Shown here one piece after another: positions 56,385 to 64,000 of a stretch of DNA of 64,000 bases (positions are counted from its first letter, which is position 1; each line of letters starts with the position of its first letter). The stretch spans positions 62,001 to 126,000 of the forward strand of contig NZ_JALLIY010000002.1 in assembly GCF_023242315.1 (NCBI RefSeq). The letters run 5' to 3'. The position numbers and the translations under genes were made by a program. The stretch is from Pseudomonas sp. MWU13-2105. GTDB lineage: Bacteria > Pseudomonadota > Gammaproteobacteria > Pseudomonadales > Pseudomonadaceae. The notes beneath the pieces were generated by a model. It saw only the letters and a list, made by a program, of their open reading frames with translations, did no database searches and had not been told where the DNA came from.

Positions 56385-56561
56385 TCACCCAGAGCGTGAG
56401 GTGTCGCGACACTTTTTGAGGATGGCTTCCATCGTCGGAAGTGGTCTTTCCAGATCGGTAGGTGTGGTATTGAAACCTGCCAGGCGAAGACTGGTCAGGC
56501 GGTTTGATCTGCGGATCTTGTTGTAGTGATCCTGCTTTTCTTGAAAGGTCAGTTTGCTCAT
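56385..56561 (-). CDS. yhfG: YhfG-family protein (Fic antitoxin-like), orphan
   Basis: The protein is 58 residues, MSKLTFQEKQDHYNKIRRSN then RLTSLRLAGFNTTP. The Arg/Lys-rich inhibitory helix and the KLT start resemble YhfG, the small partner that blocks Fic AMP-transferases. YhfG in E. coli and in many pseudomonads precedes the fic gene. Here the sequence after the stop is non-coding and runs straight into the pckA terminator; no HPFxxGNG Fic motif was found on either strand. A longer start at 56573 would add four residues. Function is inferred from the antitoxin family. Confidence 0.75.
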   Translation of the reverse strand: MSKLTFQEKQDHYNKIRRSNRLTSLRLAGFNTTPTDLERPLPTMEAILKKCRDTSRSG

Positions 56562-56779
56562 AAGGCTTGCCACTGGGCAGAGGTTTTAAAGTGTAACGCT
56601 AGCCCATGATTCGGGCTGGGCATGGGCAATGTATAACGTTTATCTGCGGGCCCTGTTTCGCAACGATTCACGTTTGGCGGAAAACAAATGAAGGCGCTGA
56701 TACCTGCTGTGGATCAGCTCTTACCTTCATTCTCGTAGCCAGACTCTCAAAATGGGTTGTGAATTACCCAAGCTAAGTA

Positions 56780-56804
56780 GGCCATTTCCTGTAGAGAAAT
56801 GGCC
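56780..56804. terminator. Strong inverted repeat beyond the decayed gene
   Basis: GGCCATTTC and GAAATGGCC are perfect 9-base arms around a 7-base loop. The hairpin lies 15 bases after the stop of the minus-strand gene remnant and could be its former terminator; no clear T-run follows in either direction. Confidence 0.55.
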
Positions 56805-56818
56805 TGTCTTTGATGGTG

Positions 56819-57036
56819 TTACTGAGCGACTTGCCTGCTCAACGCCATTGTCCGCTGCTGAGCCAGCGGCAACAGGTCGCAGCCTTCACGCACCAACAGT
56901 TACGCGGCATTGGTGATGTGGGTGAAGTCTTTGTCGCAGGTGGTGATGAGGCTCACACACGTCATGGTTTCCAGCAGGTCGCTGGCCGCCTGAAGGCGTT
57001 GATAGGCGCTTGTTTCGGGTCAGCCGAAGTGGCATC
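56819..57036 (-). pseudogene. Decayed small gene with in-frame stops
   Basis: On the minus strand one frame reads PETSAYQRLQAASDLLETMT, continues CVSLITTCDKDFTHITNAA, then meets TAA (near 56901), continues LLVREGCDLLPLAQQRTMAL and ends in a TAA at 56821-56819. Further upstream a TGA blocks the same frame, while another frame gives PSIDATSADPKQAP. The composition is protein-like and resembles the small DUF3077/DUF6124-type hypothetical proteins common in Pseudomonas, with one stop mutation and probably one frameshift. I cannot name the family for certain. Confidence 0.5.
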
Positions 57037-57066
57037 GATAGATGGGGCTCGGCAGGAGCGTCAGAT

Positions 57067-57834
57067 TTACTCCGCCGCGCTATACGTCTTCATCGCCGTG
57101 CAATAGCGCACCTGCATTTCCTTGCTTTTCTCATCCTGGTCGCGGTCCCAGCGCTTGCCCCATTCGCCGCACTGCTCCTTGAAAAACACCTCCGCCGATT
57201 TACGGCATTCACGGCGTTCGGTGCTGCCGGCGAGGAAGTTGCCGCAGACGCTGGCATTGTCGATGACGTTGTTGAAGATCCGCCATTTCGCCTGATAACG
57301 GTCGCGGCCATCCCATTCGCGAATGCTCACCGTGGCGATTTCGTATTGGCGTGTCTGTCTGGCTTCAGGCGCGTTCAAGTTGGCTTGGTAGCCAGCCAGG
57401 TAGCTGGCCGACACCAGGCCCTGGACCTTCGGGGTGGGTGGGGCTGCGGCGTGTGCTACTGCTGCGGGCGTCTGGGTCTGCACCACGACAACCACTTGCG
57501 GTGCAGGCGCTGGCACGAGTTTGGCGGTAGGTTCTGGATGCGATACCGGCTCCACTGGCGCTTCGGACGGCTTGGCCGTTTCAATCGGCACTGGCTCATC
57601 CGCCGGCAGTGGTACAACAGGGATCGGGTGGCTGCTGTTACGGTTGACCGTCATGTAGCCGAGCATGCCCACCAGAATCAGCACCAATACCCACATTCCA
57701 TAGGATTTGGGCTGCGCTGGGCGCGGTACTTTCTGTTTGGCCGGATGCGATCCCAGCACCACGTCAAAATGTTCGGGGTGCAGGCGTTTGAAACGGATGA
57801 CGCCATCGTCATCTTCTTGCTCGGGGGGATGCAT
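57067..57834 (-). CDS. Membrane-anchored hypothetical protein with Pro/Ala linker
   Basis: The protein is 255 residues. A cytoplasmic N-terminus (MHPPEQEDDDGVIRFKRLHPEHFD) precedes one membrane helix (residues about 45-62, SYGMWVLVLILVGMLGYMTV), a Pro/Ala/Val linker (about 70-135), and a C-terminal domain with four cysteines (SVCGNFLAG, RRECRKSAEVFFKEQCGEW, RYCTAMK) that may form disulphides in the periplasm. No known family recognised. It is divergent from the DUF2135/TPR protein, 230 bases apart, and the pair may share regulation. Confidence 0.7.
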   Translation of the reverse strand: MHPPEQEDDDGVIRFKRLHPEHFDVVLGSHPAKQKVPRPAQPKSYGMWVLVLILVGMLGYMTVNRNSSHPIPVVPLPADEPVPIETAKPSEAPVEPVSHPEPTAKLVPAPAPQVVVVVQTQTPAAVAHAAAPPTPKVQGLVSASYLAGYQANLNAPEARQTRQYEIATVSIREWDGRDRYQAKWRIFNNVIDNASVCGNFLAGSTERRECRKSAEVFFKEQCGEWGKRWDRDQDEKSKEMQVRYCTAMKTYSAAE

Positions 57835-58064
57835 GTCGCCGCTGCCTTCCTTGGTGAGTCAGCGGGTTATCGGCGCTTTCTCGTGGGCTTTGAGGGGAGT
57901 CGCAGATTAAATCGTCAAACGGCCGTTGGCGAGTAACGACGCCTCCACAAAAATGAAATTTCCCTTTTAAAAAGCAGACGCATCAGACAAAAAATCGGTA
58001 TGTTTCCCAGCAAATTCGTGGGTGCCATCCGGTGCTCGAATTTTTCACTTAAAGGGAGTTAAGT

Positions 58065-59240
58065 ATGTCTCTGCTTCGCGTGGCCTCGGTCTTGTCGTTG
58101 TGTGCCGCCGCCTGGTCGGTCCAGGCCGGGCAATTGCCCATCGAAGTCCTCAGTGCCGTGGTCAAGGACCAGAAGATCGCTGACGCCGAAGTGCTGTTGC
58201 AGCGCAACGGCGAGCAGAACGTGGTCGGCAAGACCAACGCCCAGGGCCAAGTGGTCCTTGAGGCCAACTTTGCCGACGATGCCAGCAACCTGCTGATCAT
58301 CAAGAAGGCCGGTTATTCCAATCTGGTGGTCAAGTGTCCCTGCAAGGATATGACCTACGCCGTCAGTCCGGTGATGCAGAGCCTCGACGGCCTGCGCGTG
58401 GTGCTGACCTGGGGCAAGACCCCGGCAGACCTCGACTCGCACATGATTTTCCCTGGCAACAACATCTACTTCGAACAACAGAAGGGCGCCGACGCCGAGC
58501 TGGATGTGGATGACACCGACAGCTATGGCCCGGAAACCATCACCCTGCAGAAGAAGCACTACGGCGAAAGCTATGTGTATGCGGTGCATGATTACACCAA
58601 CGCTGGCAATCCGAGCTCTCGGCAGTTGTCCAACAGCCAGGCCACGGTGTTTGTGTACATGGGCCAGTCGCTGGTCCGTACCTATTACGTTCCCGTCAAT
58701 CGCAGCGGTAACCTGTGGACCGTATTCCGCATGACCGGCAACGGTGATTTCCAGGACATCAACACCTTCAGTGGCGTGACCGTGGGCGCCAAGGATGTGC
58801 TGAATGAAGTCTCGCCGCTGCTCGACGACAAGGTCGCGGTCGCCGCTGTAGCGGTCAGCTCGACGGCGCAGATCGATGCGAAGGCTTTGAATGTGAAGGG
58901 CGAGGCGGCTTACAAGGCCGGTAATCTGGAACAGGCGATTGCCTTCTTCCGTCAGGCCATCGATCTGAACAACGGCTTTGGTCAGGCCTACAGCAACCTC
59001 GGTCTGGCGTATCAGAAGGCCGGCAATACCGCTGAAGCCATCTGGGCCAACCGCAAGGCAGTGGCCCTGGCAGCTGGCAGCTCGGCCAACACCGTGCGCG
59101 CCAGTTCCTACTACAACATTGCGCGTATCTACGAAGACGCCGGGCAGTTCTCCGACGCCCAGCGCCACTACGAGTTGGCCAAGGAACAGAAAGCCAACCC
59201 GGTGTATGACACGGCGATCGAGCGGGTTAAAAATCGCTGA
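58065..59240 (+). CDS. DUF2135/YfaP-like protein with C-terminal TPRs
   Basis: The protein is 391 residues. Signal peptide (MSLLRVASVLSLCAAAWSVQA). The N-terminal beta domain resembles carboxypeptidase-regulatory folds (DAEVLLQRNGEQNVVGKTNAQGQVV). Next is YfaP-type LRVVLTWGKTPADLDSHMIF at about 108-127, and finally a TPR pair (KGEAAYKAGNLEQAIAFFRQAIDLN and SYYNIARIYEDAGQFSDAQRHYELA). DUF2135 proteins are secreted or periplasmic; their function is open. AGGGAG precedes the ATG. A stem-loop terminator follows the stop. Confidence 0.8.
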   Translation: MSLLRVASVLSLCAAAWSVQAGQLPIEVLSAVVKDQKIADAEVLLQRNGEQNVVGKTNAQGQVVLEANFADDASNLLIIKKAGYSNLVVKCPCKDMTYAVSPVMQSLDGLRVVLTWGKTPADLDSHMIFPGNNIYFEQQKGADAELDVDDTDSYGPETITLQKKHYGESYVYAVHDYTNAGNPSSRQLSNSQATVFVYMGQSLVRTYYVPVNRSGNLWTVFRMTGNGDFQDINTFSGVTVGAKDVLNEVSPLLDDKVAVAAVAVSSTAQIDAKALNVKGEAAYKAGNLEQAIAFFRQAIDLNNGFGQAYSNLGLAYQKAGNTAEAIWANRKAVALAAGSSANTVRASSYYNIARIYEDAGQFSDAQRHYELAKEQKANPVYDTAIERVKNR

Positions 59241-59264
59241 GATCGCAAACTGATCTACCCCTGC

Positions 59265-59294
59265 AACGCGCCCTGTCTGGCGCGTTGTTCGTTT
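59265..59294 (+). terminator. Intrinsic terminator of the DUF2135/TPR gene
   Basis: AACGCGCC and GGCGCGTT form an 8-base perfect stem around CTGTCT, followed by GTTCGTTT. It starts 25 bases past the stop. Confidence 0.8.
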
Positions 59295-59337
59295 CCGGAG
59301 GTCGTTACAGGGGGCGTTGTGTGAGTCGGCAAGCCCC

Positions 59338-59589
59338 TGTGCATAACGTTCCCGGAGAAGTTGATGCAATCGATATTTCCACAGGAGCGTATCTGTGGAT
59401 TTGTATCCGGGTATTGGCCGCCATCGCGCAACCGCGGCCTGCTTTGCGCTAGTCTGGCGCGCCGTAGCAGTTTGTAATGCTTGCCTCGGACCTTTTCTCG
59501 CCCGACCGCCTAGGGTTTGTTTATCCACAGCGGTCAACGGAGTGACAGCTTATGCACGACACCCTCCAGCGGGTTTTTGGTTATCCACA
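59338..59589 (+). promoter_or_regulatory. DnaA box cluster at recQ
   Basis: Three 9-mers fit TTATNCACA around the recQ start: TGTGCATAA (minus, 59338-59346), TTATCCACA (59521-59529) and TTATCCACA (59581-59589). The last two have the same orientation and are exactly 60 bases apart; the second of them is inside the recQ coding region. A fourth perfect box is at 61299-61307. Weaker forms (ATTTCCACA, TGTGGATTT) lie at 59375 and 59394. The remainder of the 310-base gap holds only the preceding terminator. Confidence 0.7.
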
Positions 59590-61504
59590 GTTTCGCGGCG
59601 GCCAGGAGGCGGCGATCGGCTCGGTATTGGCCGGGCGTTCGGCGGCGGCGATCTTTCCCACCGGTTCCGGCAAGTCCTTGTGTTATCAACTGCCTGCGCT
59701 GCTCCTGCCACACCTGACGCTGGTAGTGTCGCCACTGCTGGCGCTGATGCAGGACCAGTTGGCCTTTCTGCAACGCCACGGTATTGCGGCGGCGAGCATC
59801 GACTCGGCGCAGAGCCGCGATGAAGCCAATGCGGTGATGGCCCGGGCCCGTTCCGGCGAGCTGAAGATCCTGATGATTTCCGTGGAGCGCCTGAAGAACG
59901 AGCGCTTCCGCAATTTTCTCCAGCAGGTGCAGATTTCCCTGCTGGTGGTGGATGAGGCGCACTGTATTTCCGAGTGGGGTCACAATTTCCGCCCGGACTA
60001 CCTGAAGTTACCGGACTATCAGCGCCAGTTCCGCATTCCCCAGGCCTTGCTGCTGACCGCCACCGCGACGCCGAAGGTGATTGCCGATATGCAGGCCAAG
60101 TTCGCCATTGCGCCGGACGATGTGGTCACCACCGGTTTCTATCGGCCGAACCTGAACCTGCTGGTAGAATCGGTCGGCGGCCAGGACAAGCATCGTCGGC
60201 TGGTGGAGTGGTTGGGCGGGCGCCTCGGGCAGCCGAGTATTGTCTACGTCACCTTGCAGAAGACCGCTGAGCAGATCGCCCAGCACCTGAGCCGCAACGA
60301 AATCCCGGCCACGGCCTATCACGCCGGTTTGCCCCATGAGCAGCGGGAGGCGATCCAGAAGCAGTTCATGGCCGGGCAGTTGAACTGCATCGTCGCCACC
60401 ATCGCGTTCGGTATGGGTATCGACAAGGCCGATATCCGCAATGTGGTGCATTTCGACCTGCCCAAGTCCATCGAGAATTACAGCCAGGAAATCGGCCGAG
60501 CCGGGCGCGATGGCCTGCCTTCCGATTGTCTGGTGCTGGCCAACCGCGACAGCCTCAATGTGCTGGAGAACTTCGTCTATGGCGATACGCCGGAGCTGGA
60601 GGGGATTCGCCGGGTGCTGGACGAGTTGAAGGGGACGATTCCGGACGGCCAGTGGGAGTTCTTGCTCGGGCCTTTGGCGGACCAGAGCAATATCCGCCAG
60701 TTGCCGCTCAAGACCTTGCTGGTCCAGTTGGAGTTACGTGGCTTGATTGCGCCGCGCTATGCGTATTTTGCCGAATACCGGTTCAAGTTCCTGGTGGAGC
60801 CCGAGGTGTTGCTGGCGAAGTTCGAGGGCGAGCGGCGCGACTTCGTCTCGGCGATTATCCAGACCTCCAGTCGCGCGCGGACCTGGGCCACGGTGAATTT
60901 CGACGCCTTGTATCAACAGCATCAGGCTGAGCGTGGCCGGGTAGTGAAGGCCTTGGACTTCTTCCAGGAGCGGCGCTGGATCGAGTTGGAAAGCAAGCAG
61001 ATGACCGAGGTCTACAGCCTGTTGGTCAGTGACTTCGATCCCCATGCCCTGAGCCTGGAGCTGTACGCTTATTTTGCCCAGCATGAGGTCAGCGAGATTG
61101 CCCGGATTCACGCGATGCTGGCGTTGTTTGCGACCGAGCAATGCCTGGGTTATCGGCTGGCCCGCTATTTCGGCGACGAGCAGGCGCCTGAGCGTTGCGG
61201 GCATTGTTCGGTGTGTCACGGGCAGGTGGCGTGCCTGCCGGAGCCACCGGCATTGCCTGCCCTTGATCAGCGCGACTTCCCGGGGCTTTGCAGTGGATTT
61301 ATCCACAGGCACCAGGAGCATAATGGGCATTCGCCGAGCGCGGAGTGTCTGACGCGATTCCTGTGCGGTATCAGCGTGCCGTTGTTCACGAAGTTGAAAG
61401 CGAGGGCGCTGCCGGGGTTTTCGGCGCTGGAGGCCTATCCCTACGCTGATGTGCGGGAGTGGGTCGCAGCCTGGTCCCTTGAGGGGCAGGCACAACCCGC
61501 ATAA
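59552..61504 (+). CDS. recQ: RecQ-family ATP-dependent DNA helicase
   Basis: The protein is 650 residues. Motif I FPTGSGKSLCYQLPAL (K41), motif II DEAHCISEWGHNFRPDY, motif III TATATPK, motif V/VI AFGMGIDKADIRNVVHFDLPKSI and QEIGRAGRDG are complete. The zinc region has C-x-x-C pairs (RCGHCSVCHG) late in the protein. I see no clear HRDC domain; the last 120 residues differ from E. coli RecQ. A 3'-5' helicase in recombination and fork repair is expected; a more specialised RecQ-like subgroup is possible. Two DnaA boxes overlap its start and one its 3' end. Confidence 0.88.
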   Translation: MHDTLQRVFGYPQFRGGQEAAIGSVLAGRSAAAIFPTGSGKSLCYQLPALLLPHLTLVVSPLLALMQDQLAFLQRHGIAAASIDSAQSRDEANAVMARARSGELKILMISVERLKNERFRNFLQQVQISLLVVDEAHCISEWGHNFRPDYLKLPDYQRQFRIPQALLLTATATPKVIADMQAKFAIAPDDVVTTGFYRPNLNLLVESVGGQDKHRRLVEWLGGRLGQPSIVYVTLQKTAEQIAQHLSRNEIPATAYHAGLPHEQREAIQKQFMAGQLNCIVATIAFGMGIDKADIRNVVHFDLPKSIENYSQEIGRAGRDGLPSDCLVLANRDSLNVLENFVYGDTPELEGIRRVLDELKGTIPDGQWEFLLGPLADQSNIRQLPLKTLLVQLELRGLIAPRYAYFAEYRFKFLVEPEVLLAKFEGERRDFVSAIIQTSSRARTWATVNFDALYQQHQAERGRVVKALDFFQERRWIELESKQMTEVYSLLVSDFDPHALSLELYAYFAQHEVSEIARIHAMLALFATEQCLGYRLARYFGDEQAPERCGHCSVCHGQVACLPEPPALPALDQRDFPGLCSGFIHRHQEHNGHSPSAECLTRFLCGISVPLFTKLKARALPGFSALEAYPYADVREWVAAWSLEGQAQPA

Positions 61505-61603
61505 GCGTGGTGCGCAGCTCCAGGGGCGGACTGGCTCAGATTCTAGGCTGCCGCCAGCCCCGTTCTCATGGTGCGGTAGCTTGCCGGTCACTGAGCATTG
61601 CCG

Positions 61604-62362
61604 TCAGTTTCCGGGCGGCTTGGCCGACAGGTTCTGACCCACCGCCAGCCCGGCGCGAATCGCCGCCAGTGCGGCCTGGTAGTAGGCCTTGCCTTCCGGC
61701 GACTCGGCAAAGTTGCTGAACTCTTCCAGCTCCGGGTCGGACAGGCCGCGATAGACATAGAGCAAGGTGTTATCCAGGTCGTTGCCGATCTGTTCCATCA
61801 AGCGCTCGCGCTGGCCGTTCAACATACTTTGTGCCGCGCCGGCGCCCAGCAGGCCGGGGATCATCGAGCTCAGGCTGTCGGCTGCCACGCCGGCGATGGC
61901 CAGGCTGACTTCCGCCCCGGCCTCGCGCGCCGGCAGTGCCCGGCCCAGGTGGTTGATCAGCAGGCGGCGGGTGGCGCTGGCTTCGATATGCGGCAGGCCC
62001 TTGGCGTTCTTGGCCAATTGGTCGCGGCGGGTGGCGAGCAATTCGGCGGAGACGATCTTGCGCCCCAGCGGCGACTGGAAGAACGCCAGGGCCGGCTTCG
62101 GGTTGTCGAGGTTCTGGCGCAACTGGGCCTCCGCCCGCTGGTCCATGGCCTGGGGCGCGAAACGCTGGTTGCTGTTGTTCACCAGCGCGTCATAGACCGC
62201 CGGTGGCAGGCTGTTGCGGTACTTTTGCTGGGCGGCGCTCAGGGCATCGTTGAAATGCGCGCGTTGTTCCGGCCAACCGGCGACCCGATACAGCTGGTCG
62301 TGGTTGTCTGCCCAGGCGGGCAAGGTGCAGAACATCAACAGTGAAAAAAGCAAACGGCGCAT
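61604..62362 (-). CDS. DUF2059-family secreted protein
   Basis: The protein is 252 residues. Signal peptide MRRLLFSLLMFCTLPAWA, then an all-helical protein; the second half (LDNTLLYVYRGLSDPELEEFSNFAESPEGKAYYQA) carries the DUF2059 pattern, and the first has NPKPALAFFQSPLGRKIV, a related half, suggesting internal duplication. Function is unknown. It is convergent with recQ and divergent from the hydroxylase gene. Confidence 0.85.
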   Translation of the reverse strand: MRRLLFSLLMFCTLPAWADNHDQLYRVAGWPEQRAHFNDALSAAQQKYRNSLPPAVYDALVNNSNQRFAPQAMDQRAEAQLRQNLDNPKPALAFFQSPLGRKIVSAELLATRRDQLAKNAKGLPHIEASATRRLLINHLGRALPAREAGAEVSLAIAGVAADSLSSMIPGLLGAGAAQSMLNGQRERLMEQIGNDLDNTLLYVYRGLSDPELEEFSNFAESPEGKAYYQAALAAIRAGLAVGQNLSAKPPGN

Positions 62363-62470
62363 AGGGACTCCTGTCTACAGCCGGCTATTGTCCCGGCGAG
62401 CGCGGTACTTGTCGAGAATTCCTGTAAGTCGTTCGGGGGGCTCTGTCGGATTTCCGGGCATCTGGATACT

Positions 62471-63106
62471 ATGCGCGGCATGCACATTCCCTCTGATCAT
62501 CCGCTGCTGTTACGTATCGTCGACGACCTGGCCGAGCGCGGCTGGTCGCAGCAGAACATCTTCCTGCCACAAGCGCTGACCGTCGCCCTGGCCACCGAGT
62601 GCCGCCAGCGCGCCGCCGAGGGCGAGCTGGCCCCGGCCGGGGTGGGGCGCGGGCCGGCCCAGGAAGTCCGCGAGGCGATTCGTGGCGATCATATCCAGTG
62701 GCTGGAGCCGGGCCAGACCGGGCCCTGCGATGAATACATGGGCTTGATGGAGAGCCTGCGTGAAGCCCTCAATCGTGGGTTGTTCCTGGGGCTCGAGGAC
62801 TTCGAAAGCCATTTCGCGCTGTACCCGCCCGGGGCCTTTTACAAAAAACATGTGGACCGTTTTCGTGACGACGACCGACGGACGGTCTCGGCGGTGATCT
62901 ACCTGAACGATGCCTGGTTGCCGGAGCACGGCGGCCAGCTGCGCATGTATCTGAAGGACGACGTGGAACATGACGTGGTTCCGACCGGCGGTTGCCTGGT
63001 GCTGTTCCTCTCGGGTGAGGTGCCCCATGAAGTCTTGCCGGCAACGCGTGAGCGCCTGTCACTGACCGGCTGGTTTCGTCGACGCGGCAGCGATCCGTTC
63101 CCGTGA
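62471..63106 (+). CDS. 2-oxoglutarate/Fe(II)-dependent prolyl-hydroxylase-like dioxygenase
   Basis: The protein is 211 residues. The facial triad is visible as H127 and D129 in KKHVDRF and H186 in VPHEVLP, with a 2-oxoglutarate-binding Arg (R195) in RERLSLTGWF. ALYPPGAFY and DRRTVSAVIYLNDAWLPEHGG are typical of the PHD/P4H group. The Pseudomonas putida enzyme PPHD hydroxylates a proline of EF-Tu and is of this size and layout, so an EF-Tu hydroxylase is plausible. ATGs at 62471 and 62480 are both possible. Its TGA overlaps the next start (TGATG). Confidence 0.85.
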   Translation: MRGMHIPSDHPLLLRIVDDLAERGWSQQNIFLPQALTVALATECRQRAAEGELAPAGVGRGPAQEVREAIRGDHIQWLEPGQTGPCDEYMGLMESLREALNRGLFLGLEDFESHFALYPPGAFYKKHVDRFRDDDRRTVSAVIYLNDAWLPEHGGQLRMYLKDDVEHDVVPTGGCLVLFLSGEVPHEVLPATRERLSLTGWFRRRGSDPFP

Positions 63107-63603
63107 TGCAGAAGATCCTGGTCAGTCGCTGCTTGCTGGGGCATCTGGTTCGTTATGACGGTGGGGCCAGCGGGCCTTATGCGCAGTTGTCCCAGTGGCA
63201 GGCCGAAGGGCGGGTTGTGCCGTTGTGCCCGGAAGTAGCCGGCGGCTTGCCGACGCCCCGGGCGGCGGCGGAAATTCCCGGCGGGCAGGGCGCGCAGGTT
63301 CTGGAAGGGCTGGCCCGGGTGATTACCAGCGACGGCGAGGATGTCAGCGAGGCCTTTCTCTCTGGCGCGCATCAGGCGCTGGAGCTGGTGCGGCGGCATG
63401 ACATCCGGATCGCGGTACTCAAGGCCAACAGCCCGTCCTGTGGCAACCGGCTGGCCTACGACGGGACCTTCAGCGGGGTGAAGGTCCGCGGCGAAGGGGT
63501 CACGGCGGCGCTGTTGAAGCAGGCTGGCGTGCAGGTGTTCAGTGAGTTGGAACTGCCTGAAGCGCTTGTCGCCTTGCAGCGCCTGGATATACCGGCCCTG
63601 TAG
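63106..63603 (+). CDS. DUF523 family protein
   Basis: The protein is 165 residues, beginning MQKILVSRCLLGHLVRYDGG. Cysteines CL near the start and in CPEVAGGLPTPR and KANSPSCG suggest a metal or Fe-S site; the family is called DUF523 (E. coli YbbK-related) and often fused to DUF1722 photolyase-like domains. Function is unknown. It is translationally coupled to the dioxygenase (TGATG), so the two may act together. A GTG at 63103 could add one residue. Confidence 0.85.
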   Translation: MQKILVSRCLLGHLVRYDGGASGPYAQLSQWQAEGRVVPLCPEVAGGLPTPRAAAEIPGGQGAQVLEGLARVITSDGEDVSEAFLSGAHQALELVRRHDIRIAVLKANSPSCGNRLAYDGTFSGVKVRGEGVTAALLKQAGVQVFSELELPEALVALQRLDIPAL

Positions 63604-63685
63604 GAGCAGAGCTTGCTCGCGAAGCCTTTAGCGCTCTCAAGGCTTCGCGGCGCTGCGGCGATCCGACAAGCCCTGCTCCTACAGG
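63600..63685. repeat. REP-like doublet (GTAGGAGCAG type)
   Basis: TGTAGGAGCAGAGCTTG at the left and CAAGCCCTGCTCCTACA at the right are inverted with small differences, and AGCCTT/AAGGCT pairs lie between. The element overlaps the last bases of the DUF523 gene and lies before the convergent binding-protein gene. Confidence 0.8.
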
Positions 63686-63733
63686 TCCGCTTTGCTTCCA
63701 GGGCCTGATTTGCGCATTCAATTCGCTGCCTGC

Positions 63734-64000
63734 TCACTGCTTCGGCGGTTGGGTTGCATCCATCCCGAACCACTTCTGCGAGAGCGCCGCCAGGCGCCCG
63801 TCCGCCCTCAGGCGCTGCAACGCGTTGTCGAGGCTGGCCTGGAACGCCGGATTACCTTTCTGGAACGGAATCGCCAGGGTCACTATCGGCGCCTCGGACG
63901 CGTCCTGCGTGACTGCTAATGTACTTGCGCCCATGGCGAATGGAATCTGCGTCGGCTGCGCTTCCTTGTGCACCAGCCATTGTGCGCTGGCGTAACCATA
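63734..64000 (-). CDS. C-terminal part of a family-3 periplasmic solute-binding protein (partial)
   Basis: The gene runs off the window end and only the last 88 codons are visible. Features of ABC amino-acid-type binding proteins (SBP_bac_3) are AYLV-like SAQWLVHKEA, IVTLAIPFQKGNPAFQASLDNALQRLRADGRLAALSQKWFG, ending in QPPKQ. The final helix and WFG motif are typical. The substrate and any transporter partners are outside the window. Confidence 0.8.
   Translation of the reverse strand, partial: YGYASAQWLVHKEAQPTQIPFAMGASTLAVTQDASEAPIVTLAIPFQKGNPAFQASLDNALQRLRADGRLAALSQKWFGMDATQPPKQ

Noticed and set aside
56810..57106. 98-codon plus-strand frame beginning MMVLLSDLP
   Set aside because: It overlaps the end of the minus-strand membrane protein gene and the decayed gene; composition is not family-like and there is no ribosome site.

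Overview
The window looks like a chromosomal stretch of a fluorescent-group Pseudomonas. Supporting signs are high G+C coding sequence, REP palindromes of the GTAGGAGCCGGC and GTGGCGAGCGGGC types in many gaps, and core gene blocks arranged as I remember them from P. aeruginosa (rbbA transporter; EVE gene; ygfA-6S RNA-zapA; ygfB-pepP-ubiH; gcvT-gcvH; argE, argA, gshA, tex, amgRS, rimK, hslR-hslO, pckA). The species call comes from reading alone. No tRNA, rRNA, CRISPR array, complete insertion sequence or prophage was seen.

Layout. 1-5.9 kb: tail of a flavin reductase, an outer-membrane barrel protein, a ChaC-like enzyme, an ExoY/edema-factor-like nucleotidyl cyclase next to an AT-rich gap, a periplasmic histidine phosphatase, a quinone oxidoreductase and a FliL-like protein. 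6-11.5 kb: an HlyD-RbbA-permease export operon and an EVE protein. 11.6-17.8 kb: folate salvage, 6S RNA, cell division (ZapA and a ZapB-like coiled coil) and ubiquinone hydroxylation with PepP. 18-22.4 kb: ferric-iron import genes and gcvT-gcvH. 22.6-28.8 kb: a sugar aminotransferase, an SPFH/NfeD membrane pair, a stand-alone GspE-type ATPase, an ACT protein and an Lrp regulator. 28.8-39.6 kb: a Wss/Bcs cellulose operon. 40-56.3 kb: polyphosphate/CHAD, arginine and glutathione biosynthesis, Tex, the AmgRS envelope-stress pair, RimB-RimK, Hsp15, Hsp33 and PEP carboxykinase. 56.3-64 kb: an orphan YhfG antitoxin, a decayed gene, a membrane protein divergent from a DUF2135/TPR protein, a RecQ helicase with DnaA boxes, a prolyl-hydroxylase-like enzyme, a DUF523 protein and the tail of a solute-binding protein.

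The most unusual items are four. First, an intact adenylate/guanylate-cyclase toxin homologue (2490-3575) keeps both catalytic lysines, the DxD metal motif and the histidine, but has Arg where ExoY has Asn297. Second, the cellulose operon carries wssA-bcsA-bcsB-bcsC-wssF-wssG but lacks the BcsZ cellulase and the WssH/WssI acetylation partners, ending 4 bp from a convergent gene. Third, TTATNCACA DnaA boxes are concentrated around recQ. Fourth, there is a Fic antitoxin (YhfG) with no Fic toxin. A good sigma-32 promoter match lies upstream of hslO, and an 85-bp MITE-like palindrome lies between amgS and rimK.
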